A stretch of 64,000 bases of DNA from Nansenia antarctica (GCA_963989245.1 OZ022344.1:59791342-59855341), one strand, 5' to 3'. Shown: positions 1 through 12,180, counted from the stretch's first letter. The notes: generated by a model from the letters alone, not told the origin. Numbers and translations are program-made.

Positions 1-342
1 GCCACTGAGTGACTAACACTGGCCTCTGATTGGTCAGTTCACTGAAGTTCACGTTAGGTCACTGGGCGGTCTTGTCTCCTGACCGGTCAGTTCCCCCTCC
101 TGACAAGACGGTCCTGTCTTCTGATTGGCTCTCAACCTGGTGCAACCTTGAGGTTGTTCGGTGATACTGTAGGTGCCGCGACTCCTCACTAATGTCAGTC
201 CAGAGCATGTGACTTAGCCCACTGACCACCCACTACTCCCCCTCCCCCTCCCTCCTCCACTCACTCCATCACTTACTTCTGCCTGTCTCCCCCACTCTGT
301 CCACATTTCCCCTTCCCTACCTCTGTTGTTTTCTGTCTCGCA
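1..342. other. Unannotated start of window
   Basis: No gene or recognisable repeat is seen. Three related short motifs (ctgattggtcagtt, ctgaccggtcagttcc, ctgattggctc) lie in the first 130 bases, which may be an eroded local duplication. The last third is pyrimidine-rich. Confidence 0.5.
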
Positions 343-374
343 TCCTCCTCCTCCTCCTCCTCCTCCTCCTCCTC
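343..374. repeat. (TCC)n trinucleotide microsatellite
   Basis: About ten uninterrupted TCC/CTC units within a pyrimidine-rich stretch. It is simple sequence with no coding context. Confidence 0.95.
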
Positions 375-704
375 ATGCTGTCCTTATCTCTCCCATTCTA
401 TTTGTATTCCCAACGCTCCCTCTTCTTGCTCAAAAGGAACCATGCCTATTATGTAAATGAGGGATGGAGGAACTACATTTGACTGACTAGGAGTCATCAG
501 AGCGTTTTATCAGGCGTGGTTTTATCCTGAAACACTGACACTGATGCTCTGCACTGATGCTCTGCACACGGCACATTCATCTACTGTACCAGTTACTGTA
601 CCTCTCCCACTCGTGTTGTTCTCAACACGCTCTGCCCTGCTCTGATAGAAAAAGAAAATAAACAGGCAGGTGTACAAACAGTCAGTGATTTCACCTCTCC
701 CCCC

Positions 705-711
705 ATCTCTT

Positions 712-761
<50 letters not shown>

Positions 762-781
762 ACAGACACACACACACACAC
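705..781. repeat. (CT)n followed by (CA)n compound microsatellite
   Basis: A CT run of about 55 bases with two TTT interruptions passes into a short CA run. Open frames across it on both strands are only dipeptide repeats. Confidence 0.95.
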
Positions 782-2147
782 TCACTCACTCGGGCACATA
801 TGTATTTAGTCTGAATTTCACAGCCATTTTCATTCTGATAGCTTGTGTAATGTAGCAGGAGAAGTCAGCAGGGCGGATGTGACCTAAACTCCCGTCTGGG
901 GGCAGCCTCCATTCCGGCCTTATGAAACGGATGACGGAGTGCCTGTAAAGGCATTATATGACTAACTTTAATAGCAGAACCGGGCCTCCGAAACCCACAA
1001 GGACATAAGGCTTATTTCTCCATCCTTATTGTGGCCATTTCCAAGTAGATTGATGAGTGTATGAAGACAGACAAGGCCTCCGAGACCTCTATGGGACAAA
1101 GAGTTTTAAGGGCCAAGGCAGGCTCGTGTAAATTGATTATGCTCAAGCTTTTTTATGGCTCATCTCATAAAGTAGAATTAAAACAAGAGAGCGGATATTA
1201 CTGTTTCTGTCGACGTTGGCTTTGAGTCAAGCCAATGAAAAAATACATTAAATCACTTCAAAGTTATTGAAGATCTTATCAACCATATTGCATTGTAAAT
1301 CTATGACCTGATGCGAAATCATCTCATTGAATTTAATACCTCACCATAGAAGAATCTGGAATGATTTTCAACTTCAATATTCAAATACGCTGATAAAGTA
1401 GAACGTCACTGGTGCTGTGACACTGACATGATAATGCAGATATTTGGCTGTCAAACTTGATCCCACTGTAATAAAATTGACTAGTATTCATTATTTCACT
1501 TTCCCTATCATCCGAGAGAGACAGACGGAGAACGCAGTGTGAAAAACTGCACAGGTTAGAAGATTTATTGAACATCATAAAACATCATATATTAGCGACT
1601 CCTCATGTTAGCCACGTTACTTGAATTTCAAATACAAATCTATCATGCTAAAAAAGTAACTAGAATGCCTTTATTTCCTATGGAGCTTCCAGTACAAACT
1701 TGCTATATGTGTGTCCCCAAGCAGCTTCCTTGTTATGGTATTCTTTGAGTATGATGCAATCACTTTACCAGCACATTGCTCGCACCTTCACTTCGTAATA
1801 AATACTAGTTGAAACATCCTTACTGATGTGTTGATCCCTGACCTGACCTGGCATGAGTGTTCCTTGACAACAACAAAAATAACAATAGTCTAATTTACTC
1901 ATGTTGAAGTTGAACACACCTGAAAGTATCTTGAGTACAGATTTTCTATCTTTACTTTCAATGTTCTAATTTGTCCACAACATTCGGCACTACGAAAACC
2001 ACACAAGCATGACGAAACAGCAAACTTCCTAAAAGGAGCTGCCAATCCCTTGGAAGTCCTGTGAAAAGTACTGCCGGAACGTCAGCTTGTTTGTTGTGGT
2101 CGATGGTATGGATCACCGTGAGGCTCTCTGCATTCATCTTCAGAGGA
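782..2147. other. Unannotated stretch, no gene seen
   Basis: AT-rich, apparently single-copy sequence. The frames here are under 70 codons, have no recognisable domain and look random. No tRNA-like boxes or terminal repeats were found. Confidence 0.5.
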
Positions 2148-2198
2148 TTACACAGTCTTTGTTGTTACACAGTCTTTGTTGTTACACAGTCTTTGTTG
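2148..2198. repeat. 17-bp tandem repeat, three copies
   Basis: The unit acacagtctttgttgtt begins at 2150, 2167 and 2184. It is three near-perfect copies in otherwise non-repetitive sequence. Confidence 0.9.
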
Positions 2199-4133
2199 GG
2201 TTTGTGTGTTTACCCTCCCTGATCCTCTCCTCCCGACGGCCTGTAATGGGGCTACATTGAGCAGAGCTTTTTCTGTCAACAAAGGCATCTGCAGGAGAGT
2301 TTTACAGGATCCATGCTGTCCGGCTTCCCAGCTCCCATCTCCTTAGCTTTCTGCCTGCACAGAGATGAGGAAGACGTCCCTTTTAATCAAGAGGATGCAG
2401 GAGGCATCAGAGATGTGTCTGCTGACGCCAGCTGCAGATCTATCACAATTAGCAGTCACACGTTTTAGGTTTGGATCACTGTTGAGGACGTTATTGCTAT
2501 TTGATCTGATGTTTCTACCACCAACATTTGTAAAGGCCTTTTCTTGGTGATGCCAACATTAACTTTTCTTTTTTGACAGAAAAAGTGACACAGGTGTGGC
2601 ATTGTGTGGCAGCAATTCAAGTAAATTGAACACATCGAAATAGTTGTAAGCATGGCCTTGTCATCGCCGGCTGCCACCATGCATGAAAACTCCTTCTGTG
2701 ACATTCTACCCAGTGTCACCTGGTTATTACTCTAAATACCAACCACTCCCGCCTCCCAATGCAAACACGCTCCCAGAATCCAATATGCTACGTCGCAGCC
2801 ACAACTGTCAAAAAATGATTTGATTTATTAAGATTCCGCGGCTACGCTGGGAAACGGCAGTAGAAATCAATGTAACCTTTTCAGTTTTGAATAATGAACC
2901 TGGGAGAGGAAAAAGCCACCAGTGGTCGCCGCAGCGACAAGCACTGTAATTAAATGATTAATGTCACAACGCCAAATCCTGGCGTTGAAAACTGTCAAGA
3001 GTGAGATGCATTCAACATTGAATCATCCTCACGTCATCTTTGCGACTCATTTGTGCGATTAGAAAAGCACGATTATCAGATTTTCTCTCCATTGGTGGTG
3101 TGAATATATTTAGATATTAAATATGCCTTACAGACGCTAAATGTTTGCTAATGTTGTACTTCACTGTTGAGTGTATGATATAATATCAGTGTATTTATTA
3201 CTTTATGAAACCACACAATCCTTAGGCAAAACTACAAACTAAAAACATGGGCAAAATAAGTTTATGAATGATCATGACATTGAGAGATGTGCCCGTTCTT
3301 AACCAATTAAATAATTATAGCACCCCTATAGACCAAATAGGCAACATACAGTAACGTTAAGTAACTTAATTCAATAGATGTGACAACCTCAAAAGACACA
3401 ATCACAAGTTCCATTCCTTTGTAGTATTGCATAAGCTCTCATTTGTACAGTATGCTGGTAAAAAAAGAAGAAATATTTTTAAAAACATTTTCAGTTTGTT
3501 GCCTTTTGTGTTACTGACATGACAGGAACCACATACAGACACCAGGCTGAATGTTAAAGGTGATCACCTCTCGGTAGAGTGTAAAGATCCAATGACATTT
3601 GTTCTGTAAAAACAGTAGGATAAATACACCGGTAGGTAGATTATTTTTTCATTCCATTCCTTGTTTTTTTTCTCCCTTGTTTTTTAAGACATCAATCACA
3701 GACCACAAAGGTGGTCTTCCATCCCTTCCGTCCCATCACTCCAACATGGGGATGGTCAGGGAGGATAAGCCCAGTGATTCTGTAGCAGACTAATCATGTA
3801 TTCAGAGCATAGTGGCCCCTATACCAAACACTGTTTACTGCACGGTCCGCTGGCATGGTATTGATCTTAACTAAAGCACTCTACCGAGAGGTGGAAAAAT
3901 AAACAGACAAATATAAAATACATCCCTTATTGAAAGTGAAAAAGGCTCATTTAGTCCCAAGAGTCCACCCCAGGATATGATATGTAAGCCCTGGTAGCTG
4001 TAGCTGTGATGGCTGCCGCTCTGCGCTGTAGGGAATCTTATAGGATCACGCAGGGGCTCTGTGTAAAACAATGTTATTGTGTGTAATTGGTTGTCTCATC
4101 TGATGAATTCTATTGGCTGACCTCCCTGGGCGA

Positions 4134-4135
<2 letters not shown>
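2199..4135. other. Unannotated stretch, no gene seen
   Basis: Mostly AT-rich, apparently unique sequence. The part at about 2810-3060 has closely spaced AT-rich homeodomain-like motifs (ttaattaa-type, taaatgatta) next to GC-rich bases and could be a conserved non-coding block, but nothing in one genome proves it. No coding frame is convincing. Confidence 0.4.

Positions 4136-4189
<54 letters not shown>
4136..4189. repeat. (GT)n microsatellite
   Basis: About 27 uninterrupted TG units. Confidence 0.97.
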
Positions 4190-4190
<1 letters not shown>

Positions 4191-4524
4191 TCAGGAGAGG
4201 TGCAGCTCACACACAAGGGCAGCCGGTTTATAGCATGTCTTATTGGTTTCCTGTTGGCCAGTCAGTCAGCTCCACATGTGTGTTTGATGTTCAGAAGCTT
4301 GTTACCACGGGTACCGTGTGATAATCACCTTAATTAGATTAGAACAGGATTGTCTTACTGAGATAATGAAATTGGATTTATTTTTGATTAATGGTTTTGG
4401 GGGAATGCTACAAAGGAGCGTGTTGTCCGTGTGTTTTCATAGATGTAGTAATCTATCTAAGCCTGCGTGTTGCACTGTAGCGCTCTCATCTCTGTGTTAT
4501 GCATATTCTCACATGTCATTCTGA

Positions 4525-4561
<37 letters not shown>
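4525..4561. repeat. (AC)n-(AT)n microsatellite next to a Tc1-like end
   Basis: An AC run passes into ATATAT. Immediately afterwards 'tacagtacagtgccctgcataaataattgg' resembles a Tc1/mariner terminal repeat fragment at about 4562-4592. The TA-rich run is a plausible target, but only one end is visible. Confidence 0.8.
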
Positions 4562-4563
<2 letters not shown>

Positions 4564-4714
4564 CAGTACAGTGCCCTGCATAAATAATTGGATAGTGATT
4601 CATTTTTTCTTTGTTTTGTTTTGTTTTTCTTTCTCTTGGGCATGTAGGGCTTACACTGGAATTGATTGTCGGTGTAACATGCATATTATCACTTGTGAAC
4701 CATTTTGAAGATTA

Positions 4715-4784
4715 TACACACACACAGACACACACACACAGACACACACACACACACACCCCTCCTTTAAAAAAAAAAAAAAAA
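4715..4784. repeat. (CA)n microsatellite plus A-run
   Basis: CA repeat with GACA interruptions, then a run of 16 A after 'cccctccttt'. Confidence 0.95.
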
Positions 4785-5288
4785 CTTCTGATGCAACTTT
4801 GACTTTGTGACGACTTTGTAATGAATCCAACCTTTCATGTTCTCTGACAAACCCATTAGTGACTTACACAGAGTTATTCTTTGTAATGTGCCCATGCTGT
4901 GTAAGACTATTGATAATGGCGGAGGAGAGGTTGGCTGTGACAGGCTACTGCTTTGTTCCTGCTGGTTGTGATGCGGCGGAGCCCGCGTGGGAGGGGCAGG
5001 AACCCAGGAAGAGATAGCGAGAGCTGTTTCTTCTCTTTTAACATTCAGCCAGGTGTCTGTATGTGAATTTTAATTGAAAGGTAAAGGAATACCAATAACG
5101 TCCGAAGAATATTCTGGTAACAAGCTTTCATCTCTTTAACCAACTACCAGGAATTGTGTTGATTACTCTTAACACGTTTGCGCCTAGTGTTATAAAACAG
5201 TCTTTATGGGGATAATGAATACACCCGTGTATGATAAATATATGTTAAAAATGCAGGATGTGCACTTCCAGTGAAAGGATACATAATG

Positions 5289-5534
5289 GTAAATGGACTG
5301 CACATAGAGCACCTTATTCCAAAGCGCTTTACATTCACCCATTCACACACACATTCACACACCAGTGGCGGGAAGCTACTACGCAAGGCGCCAGCGCCCT
5401 CATTGGGAGCAATTTGGGGTTCAGTGTCTTGCCCAAGGACACCTCGACACATGGCTAGCCGGGGATCGAACCGCTAAGCCGCCGACCTTGTGATCATTCG
5501 ACGCCATCTCTACCTCCTGAGCCATAGCCGCCCC
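5289..5534 (-). mobile_element. tRNA-like SINE-type interspersed repeat
   Basis: Read on the minus strand, it opens with a tRNA-like head (ggggcggctatggctcagga, then a B-box-like region near 'gttcgatcccc') and ends near 'gtccatttac'. The plus-strand words 'ccaaagcgctttacattcac' and 'gtgtcttgcccaaggacac' belong to an interspersed repeat that I recognise from many teleosts. The six bases atacat occur on both sides (5279-5284 and 5537-5542), a weak candidate target duplication. A diverged relative lies at 27631-27778. Confidence 0.75.
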
Positions 5535-8334
5535 TCATACATTGAACTCGACCAATAACAGAAAGCTCTGCCCAGAGCAGAGAGTAGACACTGCAGACTG
5601 AGACAGGACGGATATCTGAAGCTTGTCCCTCCCTCCAATCCAGAAACCAGCTCCCCCCCTGCTAGTAAATAGGGTTAACCCTCGGTTCAAGGTTGGTGAG
5701 GGAGATAAATCTTCATTCTAATTAAATTAAATCAAGCTTCCAATTTAATCAGACGTGTTGCTTTCTACACCCAGCAGGTTCGACGGTCCAGAGATGTGAA
5801 CACCTGTGCATAATACGATATAGCATGTAGAGCAGGGTTCTCTTTCTGTCGAAATCAATTCAACATCTCACTATGAGATATGCACCCCATGTGTGCACTG
5901 TTTGCTGAAACCCTACTCAATCATGCCCGATTCGTAAGCTACTGTGGTGAGGTGGGTGGTTGTCGACAGGACCCGATCTCCATACCAGTTAATTTCTCTT
6001 TATCCACGTTCTCCTGGGTCGATATAAATTGCTGCCTAGTAATTCAATCAGTGGTAAGGAAACTTAGAGTGAAGAAGGCACGTTGCTCTGGTAATTGGTG
6101 CATGCTCTGTGGGACGTTCATCCCGACATTGCACTTGCTTGGCTCTGTGTTACACACTAATGTTCCACAAACATCTCTATCCTTCATCCGGTGAATCATT
6201 GAATTAGATCAACACCATTCAGAACACTGCTTGTGTTTCGTCAATGTTTGTTAAAACGCTTAGATATTATTATTGATTATTGATGGACATATTTGGTCTA
6301 AATGTAGCCTATAGCCCTCTGTAAAAACAAAAAACAAGCGATAATGGCCTGTAATGAAATATAATTATACATACAGTATATGCAAGAATTTCTTTGAATT
6401 AGGCTGCTTACCTGCTCTGTTCCGCCTCACCCCATCTCACCTGTGGACCTCAGTTGGGACGACTAGCGTAAAAGAGCACAGACGAGTGAGGGTGATGAAT
6501 AGTTTTCGTGAAAAGCAATCAGACTGGCCACAGTGAAACTCGGTGTCGAGATTACCCCCCAGGCTGGGTGGTCTCACCTCTGCCGGCGAGCCCCCAAACC
6601 CGGATACTGTATGCGTGTAACTGGCTTTCCAGATTGCCCAGATCATTGGTTCAGTCCATGTGGGTTAAAGCCTCTCTCCACCACCGTTGTCATGGACATG
6701 AGTGATGCTGAGTCAGTGGACTGGAACTCCCTCCCGCGGAGACCTCCCTGACTGATGAGTTCCCCCCTCCTCCTCCTACACTTCAAGATACCCAAGGTGC
6801 AGCAGACACCTCTGGAGGGTAGCAGCACAGGGACCGTGTCAGAACACCCAGCAACCATGACAAGGACACTCAGAGACAGGGTCCGGGCCAGGGTCTGCCT
6901 CTCGCTCTACTGGAAACGACGTCCCGTCGTCAGGGTCTGCTTGGATGAAGGAGTGACAGATTAGTACCAGGGGGGTCTGCATGGCCACTGGTGAGAGGAG
7001 CTTCTGCAAGAGTTTTCTGACCCACCAAAATTGCCTGACTCTCAGGAGCAGGTTAGCCAGACTCTTGGGCGCCCTATCCTATATGGGTCTTTAGGACAGC
7101 ATGTCTTGTCATGGAGAAGAGCAAAGGATATTTCAATGGCTTGTTACATCCTTGTATTGGCTTGGTGCCTCGAAATAATTATCATCATGTGACATAAAAC
7201 TATACTTGTCTTTCCCTTCATATTTCATGTTGTTAGCAATCAGTATCTAAAAGTTGCTTGCAGGTCATCCATCCATATGATTGACAGCACAGACAGGTTC
7301 CAAAATAGTACCCCTCAATCGGCAGCACTGCTGGTAAGTAGAAGACATATGGTTAAAAAGTCCACCCCCCAACCAACACTTTAAGCTGTGTTAATCTGTG
7401 TCTTGGTAAACCTAAGTGTGTTGTTGCTGGGCAAGAACTAAAATGTGCTCAGATTTACAGAAATCCCGGAGTACAGTATCAAGAGATTATTTGAGTTATT
7501 TTCTCGCCAACCAACACAGCCAAGGAATCTGTCTCTCCTCCCCCTTCAGGCAATATTGAGCCTCTGAGGCTTCCATAGTCGTCTTTGAACATGAACCTCT
7601 TAATCACTGAGTTCAATATCTGGCTTGACTTCACTTTTGCATTTCTGAGTAATATTCTCTTTAGAAGGCTAACAGAGTTCAGCTCTATCCCTTATCCTTG
7701 ATGCTCATGAAAGCAGCCATCTTTAACTTCCCCCTAGATCTCAAAATGGCTGTATTCCATTTCAAAGCTGCCAACTGTTTCCGTATTACATCAAGCTCCC
7801 TCATTTCCTGTAGATGTGTGTGCTTTCGGTTCGTTTTACTGCGACAGGTCCAACATTGTCAGTGTGGATTCCATGGCCTCCAGGTGCTATTCCTCTTCAA
7901 ACGGCTCCGCCACGGTGTCAAAATTTCCAACAAACACCAACACTTCTCAAACTGACAGGTTGGGTGATCAAAGCGAAAGGTAGTTTACTCCGATTTTGAT
8001 AGGATGAACGCCAACATCTTACTCATCAGCTTGGCAGCCATTTTCTTCTCAGCGGGGGTGCTCGGATGATAAGGAATGCATGATGAGAGACACGCTTGCT
8101 TGCTAATGAGTGCCTCGTGGACATGTACTTAGTTTTCATTGAAATAGACTGTAAAGAGATACACAGACTGTTGTATCTATAGTAGCATTATTGGAGCACA
8201 AACACACCGGTATCCTCTGTGGAGGCTGAGCCTGCAGGAAGGGGTAATTATAGCATAAAGTATGTTTAGCGTAGTTATTCGTTTTTTTGTTGGTTTGACT
8301 CAATGGAATACATTGCTTGAGGCATTTGGCTGTG
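5535..8334. other. Unannotated stretch, no gene seen
   Basis: Mostly unique-looking sequence. Open frames up to 104 codons (5880-6194) have no known domain and show no splice context that I can support. The part at 6640-6960 is GC-richer with overlapping frames on both strands, but nothing indicates an exon. Confidence 0.4.
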
Positions 8335-8578
8335 AGTGTTTTGATTGATTGATTGATTGAAAACTTTATTAGAATGTTTGCAGAAGTAGGTACATGAAAG
8401 TACATATTCATAGCTTTCAGTCACGTGGTTTCTTCCCTAGCAACCACCAACCTGACGGGCAAAAAGTATCATAGCAACATGGCGAGTGGACGCAAATGGT
8501 TAATAAAATACAAAGGTTCCATCTCACAAAACATAATGGAATGTCAAAACTTTGACGCTCAATATCTCTGAACTACCC

Positions 8579-8760
8579 TAAACGGAGATAGAACCTTATC
8601 ATTCTAAACGGAGATAGAACCTTATCATTCTAAACGGAGATAGAACCTTCTCATTCTAAACGGAGATAGAACCTTATAATTCTAAACAGAGATAGAACCT
8701 TATCATTCTAAACGGAGATAGAACCTTATCATTCTAAACGGAGATAGAACCTTCTCATTC
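8579..8760. repeat. 26-bp minisatellite, seven units
   Basis: The unit taaacggagatagaaccttatcattc begins at 8579, 8605, 8631, 8657, 8683, 8709 and 8735 with only one or two base changes (cttctc, cttata, aacaga variants). It lies wholly within the DNA transposon. Confidence 0.95.
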
Positions 8761-8963
8761 TAAACTCACGAGTTATCTTCAGTTGATGGATTTGACTTAG
8801 GGGGCATTCATTTGAAGTAACGTAATGAACATACAAGTAACAACAACAGGTTAATGCAGCCAACCAGCCAGCCAAGCAAAGACCATGACTATGCCCAGTT
8901 TATGCATTATACACTCTAATATAATTGTTAGATTGCCAGGGTATTCGCTACAGGTTGTTGTAT

Positions 8964-9545
8964 ACATATACGTTTAATACGAAACTCGATCAACCGGGCG
9001 TTCGGGAGTTCTACCGCTGCTGGACGGAACTCCCGCTGACAGCGGGTCGAGGGGATATTTCTACCCGGGAATTCGCTCATTGCTGTGTCCACGGTGATAG
9101 GAGTGGAGGATCGACTCCATTCAAAAACTTTTCGATTCCCTGGTTTCTCCTCTTTCCGAACAATTTTTACCGTAACCCCCGGAGAATCAAAGTTATTAAG
9201 CCGCAAAGGGTGCCTCCTTGACCGGCTTTGACCGTGAATAACACCGGCTATGGAGGTGCTACAAACACAGTTTTAATTTCTCTAAATTCACCATCAGTAT
9301 ACGGTCATTTTGAGCCCTTACACACCGCGCTGACACCCCGAGAACATATACTTTTAATACGAAACTCGATCAACCGGGCGTTCGGGAGTTCTACCGCTAA
9401 TTCGCTCCTTGCTGTGTCCACTGTGATAGGAGTGGAGGATCGACTCCATTCAAAAACGTTTGGATTCCCTGGCTCCTCCTCTTTCCGGACACGTTGGAAT
9501 TATTTTCCTAACCCACGGGAAATCAAAGTTATTAACCCGCAAAAA
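8964..9545 (+). repeat. Direct duplication inside the DNA transposon
   Basis: Block 8964-9214 and block 9345-9545 share long near-identical runs (e.g. 'gaaactcgatcaaccgggcg', 'ggagtggaggatcgactcca'). The second block lacks about 50 bases between ctaccgct and aattcgctc. Both blocks end in 'atcaaagttattaa' followed by a gcaaa-rich segment. Confidence 0.9.
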
Positions 9546-9962
9546 GTGGGTTTTGCCCGTGGGTTTTGCCCGCAAAAAGTGCCTTTTGCCCGTCAGGTGG
9601 GCGTTTCCACTATGCTGTGACGTCACATGAAAGCTATGAATTACATACAAGGTCAAACTAAAAGGATAAAAACCCAAGAAAGCCACTGGCTTATTTCAAT
9701 TGGGGTCCTTGATTTTCAATTCATCGTTACATGTAAGACAGACATAAGAAAAGAACTAGTACTATCTACATGATAATACAGACAAATAACTATTACTATC
9801 TACAAGATAAACGTACATCCATCATGGGAAGAACAATACAACAAAACATAAGGTATGTACAGCGGGTAGGACAGGTGGGGACATACACCACAGGTGGGGG
9901 CGGGGGACAAAACACAAAGTATGTACAGTGGGTAGTTCGGGTCTTTTAATCTGATTTTTGTT

Positions 9963-10472
9963 TTAGAGGGTCCAGTTACGGATTGCAGCCTCCTGTAAAT
10001 GTTTTTTGAGAGTGGTTTTGAAGGTGGGCAGTGTTTTGCACTCCTTTAAGATTATAGGAAGGGCGTTCCACATCTTTACTGCATAGTTTGCAAACGAGTT
10101 TAAACCCTTGTTTGTGGTGCAACGCGGTTGAACGTGGTTCGTGGAGCTTCCTCTGGTGTTGTATGTGTGGACGTTGTTCACTTTTTGGAAGTATGTTGAC
10201 AGGTACTTGGGTGTCTTTGTGGTGTAGCGTATCTTGAAGACTAGGCCCAGTGCAAGCTGCTGCACTCTGTCAACTACTCGTAGCCAATCAAGGCTCAAAA
10301 AATGATCAGCGGTTAGATGTGTCCTAGGGTTGAGGCCTAGCAGAAGCCTAACCAGTTTATTTTGGGCTGTCTGGAGTCTTGTTTTATGGGCCTTTGTGGT
10401 TCTATAGTACCATGATGTTACGGCATAGTCGAAGTGACATTGAATGAGAGCTCCTGATAGGGTCCTCAGTGT
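9963..10472 (-). pseudogene. C-terminal fragment of LINE ORF2
   Basis: About 170 codons, open to a stop at 9963, match residues ~526-695 of the reverse-transcriptase ORF at 38060-40147 (e.g. LIQCHFDYAVTSWYYRTT and the terminal AIRNWTL), with few changes such as A581D. The RT catalytic core is absent because the element is 5'-truncated at about 10474. The first three residues of the frame (MDK) come from flanking DNA. It cannot be functional. Confidence 0.9.
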
Positions 10473-10730
10473 TTTGTCCACTGTTCTCTGCTCATCTCAA
10501 CCCATCTCCCAGAAATGTACATTCAGCTTCAACAGCATCAACACAAACGTATTGAAATATGAATGGTTATTTGGATACTCCACTACCGTTCTTTCATTTT
10601 TCCGTGCGTTTAGGGACGGACACTGAAAAATTGCGCACGCAAATGTGTTGGTCAAATGTGTTGACATTTCAGTATACCAATGCTATTGCATCTATCCCGA
10701 CCCAAATAAAAACATAAACACGTAAATACA

Positions 10731-10804
10731 GTACCAGTCAAAGGTTTGGACACACTTTCCCATTCAATTGAATGGAGAAGTGTGTCCAAACGTTTGACTG
10801 GTAC
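10731..10804. mobile_element. Tc1-type terminal-repeat palindrome (solo hairpin)
   Basis: A 74-bp near-perfect palindrome: arms gtaccagtcaaaggtttgga and its complement meet at caattg, with about one mismatch (caaaggtttgg / ccaaacgtttg). The arm matches the inverted terminal repeat of a Tc1 family common in fish. It is best read as an internally deleted element in which two ends fused. Confidence 0.85.
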
Positions 10805-12065
10805 TCTTCCATATCTCTTGTGATAATGCATAAATTCATGCATTTTTCCTGAGTATTTTTGACCCCAACGTAATTATCTCTAACAGACCAGTAGCCTCCA
10901 ACAAGACGATTGCCTCATATTTTCATTATGACTCTGTTGGTTAGCATGGCTGTTGAATTGAGGGCTACAACAATGTAAGAATAAAAAATAATATATTTCT
11001 TCCCCCAAGAATCATCTCCTACACTAACTCCACTATGTCACATACAGCTAATTGTGTGACAGCAATTATTCCAACTGAATGTATTACTGTTTATTCAGTC
11101 TGCTACACAAATGTTAATGGGATGCCATTTAGCTTGGCATAATTAGTACGTTGTTGACACAGGGAACAGAATCATCGCATGCTGAATCACTCTCACCATC
11201 TCTCCGTAGAGAATGGGGTTTCGACTTGGGAGAAAAACACAATGACGTAAATGTCAAAACTGCCACACTTAAATGTCTCTCTCCATCGTGGTGGGAGCCA
11301 CCTGAGATAATGGAGAGCAAGGCCAATATACCAGTTTTAATTTATTGTTTTAATAGACAATAACGTTTTCTTATCTTATCATGTCAGCCTCTGTTAGCCT
11401 TTTACAGGGGTACAGTTGTAACACAAATAGTTTAACGTTGATGAACCATTATGAAGAGAAGTGGAGAGCATGTACCAGTACTTTCACTTTGTGCATCTGA
11501 GCCGTTTCACAACTGAATTTGACATCTGGATTAATCTCTACAAGAGATACTATTAGTATCTATAGTAATATATTAGTATGTCTTGATACTATAAGTATTA
11601 GATCTTATAGGTATTCTAAGTAAAGCTCTTGATCTGTGACTGGTTAGACATCTTACCTGTAGAGTGAGGCTGAGTGTGTTAGCCAAGGAAACATCCTTTC
11701 CACACAGTTATTAACATTGACTTCAGACTTCATTCCCTGTGGAGAGTGTCTATGTCAGTTTGAATTGGCCTACTAACTTAAGTAAAGTAATGTTCCGAAA
11801 TTGCCTATTAAGAGAAAATAAATCTCAAAGAACACGGCAGGGATTGAATTGGATTTTACCTTATTAAATAGAGCCCACAAAGAAAGTCTTTCACCACAAT
11901 TGAGTTAATGGGGGAGTACATGCAGGCTGTCACTTGTCTCTCTGGACCTTACAGAAGCTTGTTCTTGGACCAGCCTGTGTTAGAATTTAGAGGTCATACC
12001 CTCACTGAAGAATTGCTGGCTGACACATTTGGCTACCAAATGGGTTCCTCTCGAGTGGGTCTGAG
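10805..12065. other. Unannotated stretch, no gene seen
   Basis: AT-rich and apparently unique. At 11530-11620 there is a run of related 'tagtat/agtatt' words. No coding frame beyond about 90 codons and no domain is recognised. Confidence 0.4.
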
Positions 12066-12069
12066 GCAA

Positions 12070-12180
12070 ATGAGCGTGTGTTCAGTGTTAATCTGCACTG
12101 AGAGACACATCGGGAAACACAGAAAATGTGTGTGTTCTGTGATAATCTGCACTGAGAGACGCATTTGGGCAATGCAGACT
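12070..12180. repeat. Short tandem duplication (~57 bp period)
   Basis: 'taatctgcactgagagac' with its flank (gtgtgttcagtg / gtgtgttctgtg) occurs twice, at about 12089 and 12143. Confidence 0.8.

Larger units (their letters stand above)
8408..9639. mobile_element. Non-autonomous DNA transposon with inverted ends (ISL2EU/Harbinger-like?)
   Basis: The ends are perfect inverted repeats, TCATAGCTTTCA and TGAAAGCTATGA. Further in, 'acctgacgggcaaaa' at the left matches its complement near the right end, so the inverted repeats are imperfect but about 65 bp long. Comparison with the uninterrupted LINE at 37671 shows the empty site tacat-at-tacatac, so the target duplication is the dinucleotide AT (8406-8407, 9640-9641). 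AT duplication fits ISL2EU-type elements, but I assign the family only by inference. No transposase frame is seen: the open frames (up to 130 codons) overlap on both strands and follow an internal duplication. Inside are a 26-bp minisatellite and two copies of a ~200-250-bp block. Confidence 0.8.
8335..10475 (-). mobile_element. 5'-truncated CR1/L2-like LINE, split by a DNA transposon
   Basis: The 3' end is the ttgattgattgattg tail at 8341, followed on the plus strand by gaaaactttattagaa, as in the full copies at 37671 and 52925. Alignment is lost from 8408 to 9639, where a DNA transposon sits, and resumes at attacatacaagg. Homology to the intact copies stops near 10474, so only the last ~170 codons and the 3' UTR are left. 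The nine bases agtgttttg lie at both edges (8335-8343 and 10469-10477), a likely target-site duplication. Confidence 0.9.

Noticed and set aside
5880..6194. 104-codon plus frame as a possible exon
   Set aside because: No domain, no supported splice sites and no second frame nearby; the length is within chance for this amount of DNA.
8579..8760. CRISPR-like array
   Set aside because: Units are adjacent 26-bp tandem repeats without variable spacers, in a eukaryotic transposon.
8928..9620. Overlapping ~92-130-codon frames on both strands as a possible transposase
   Set aside because: They follow a duplicated block, overlap on both strands, and show no catalytic motif.
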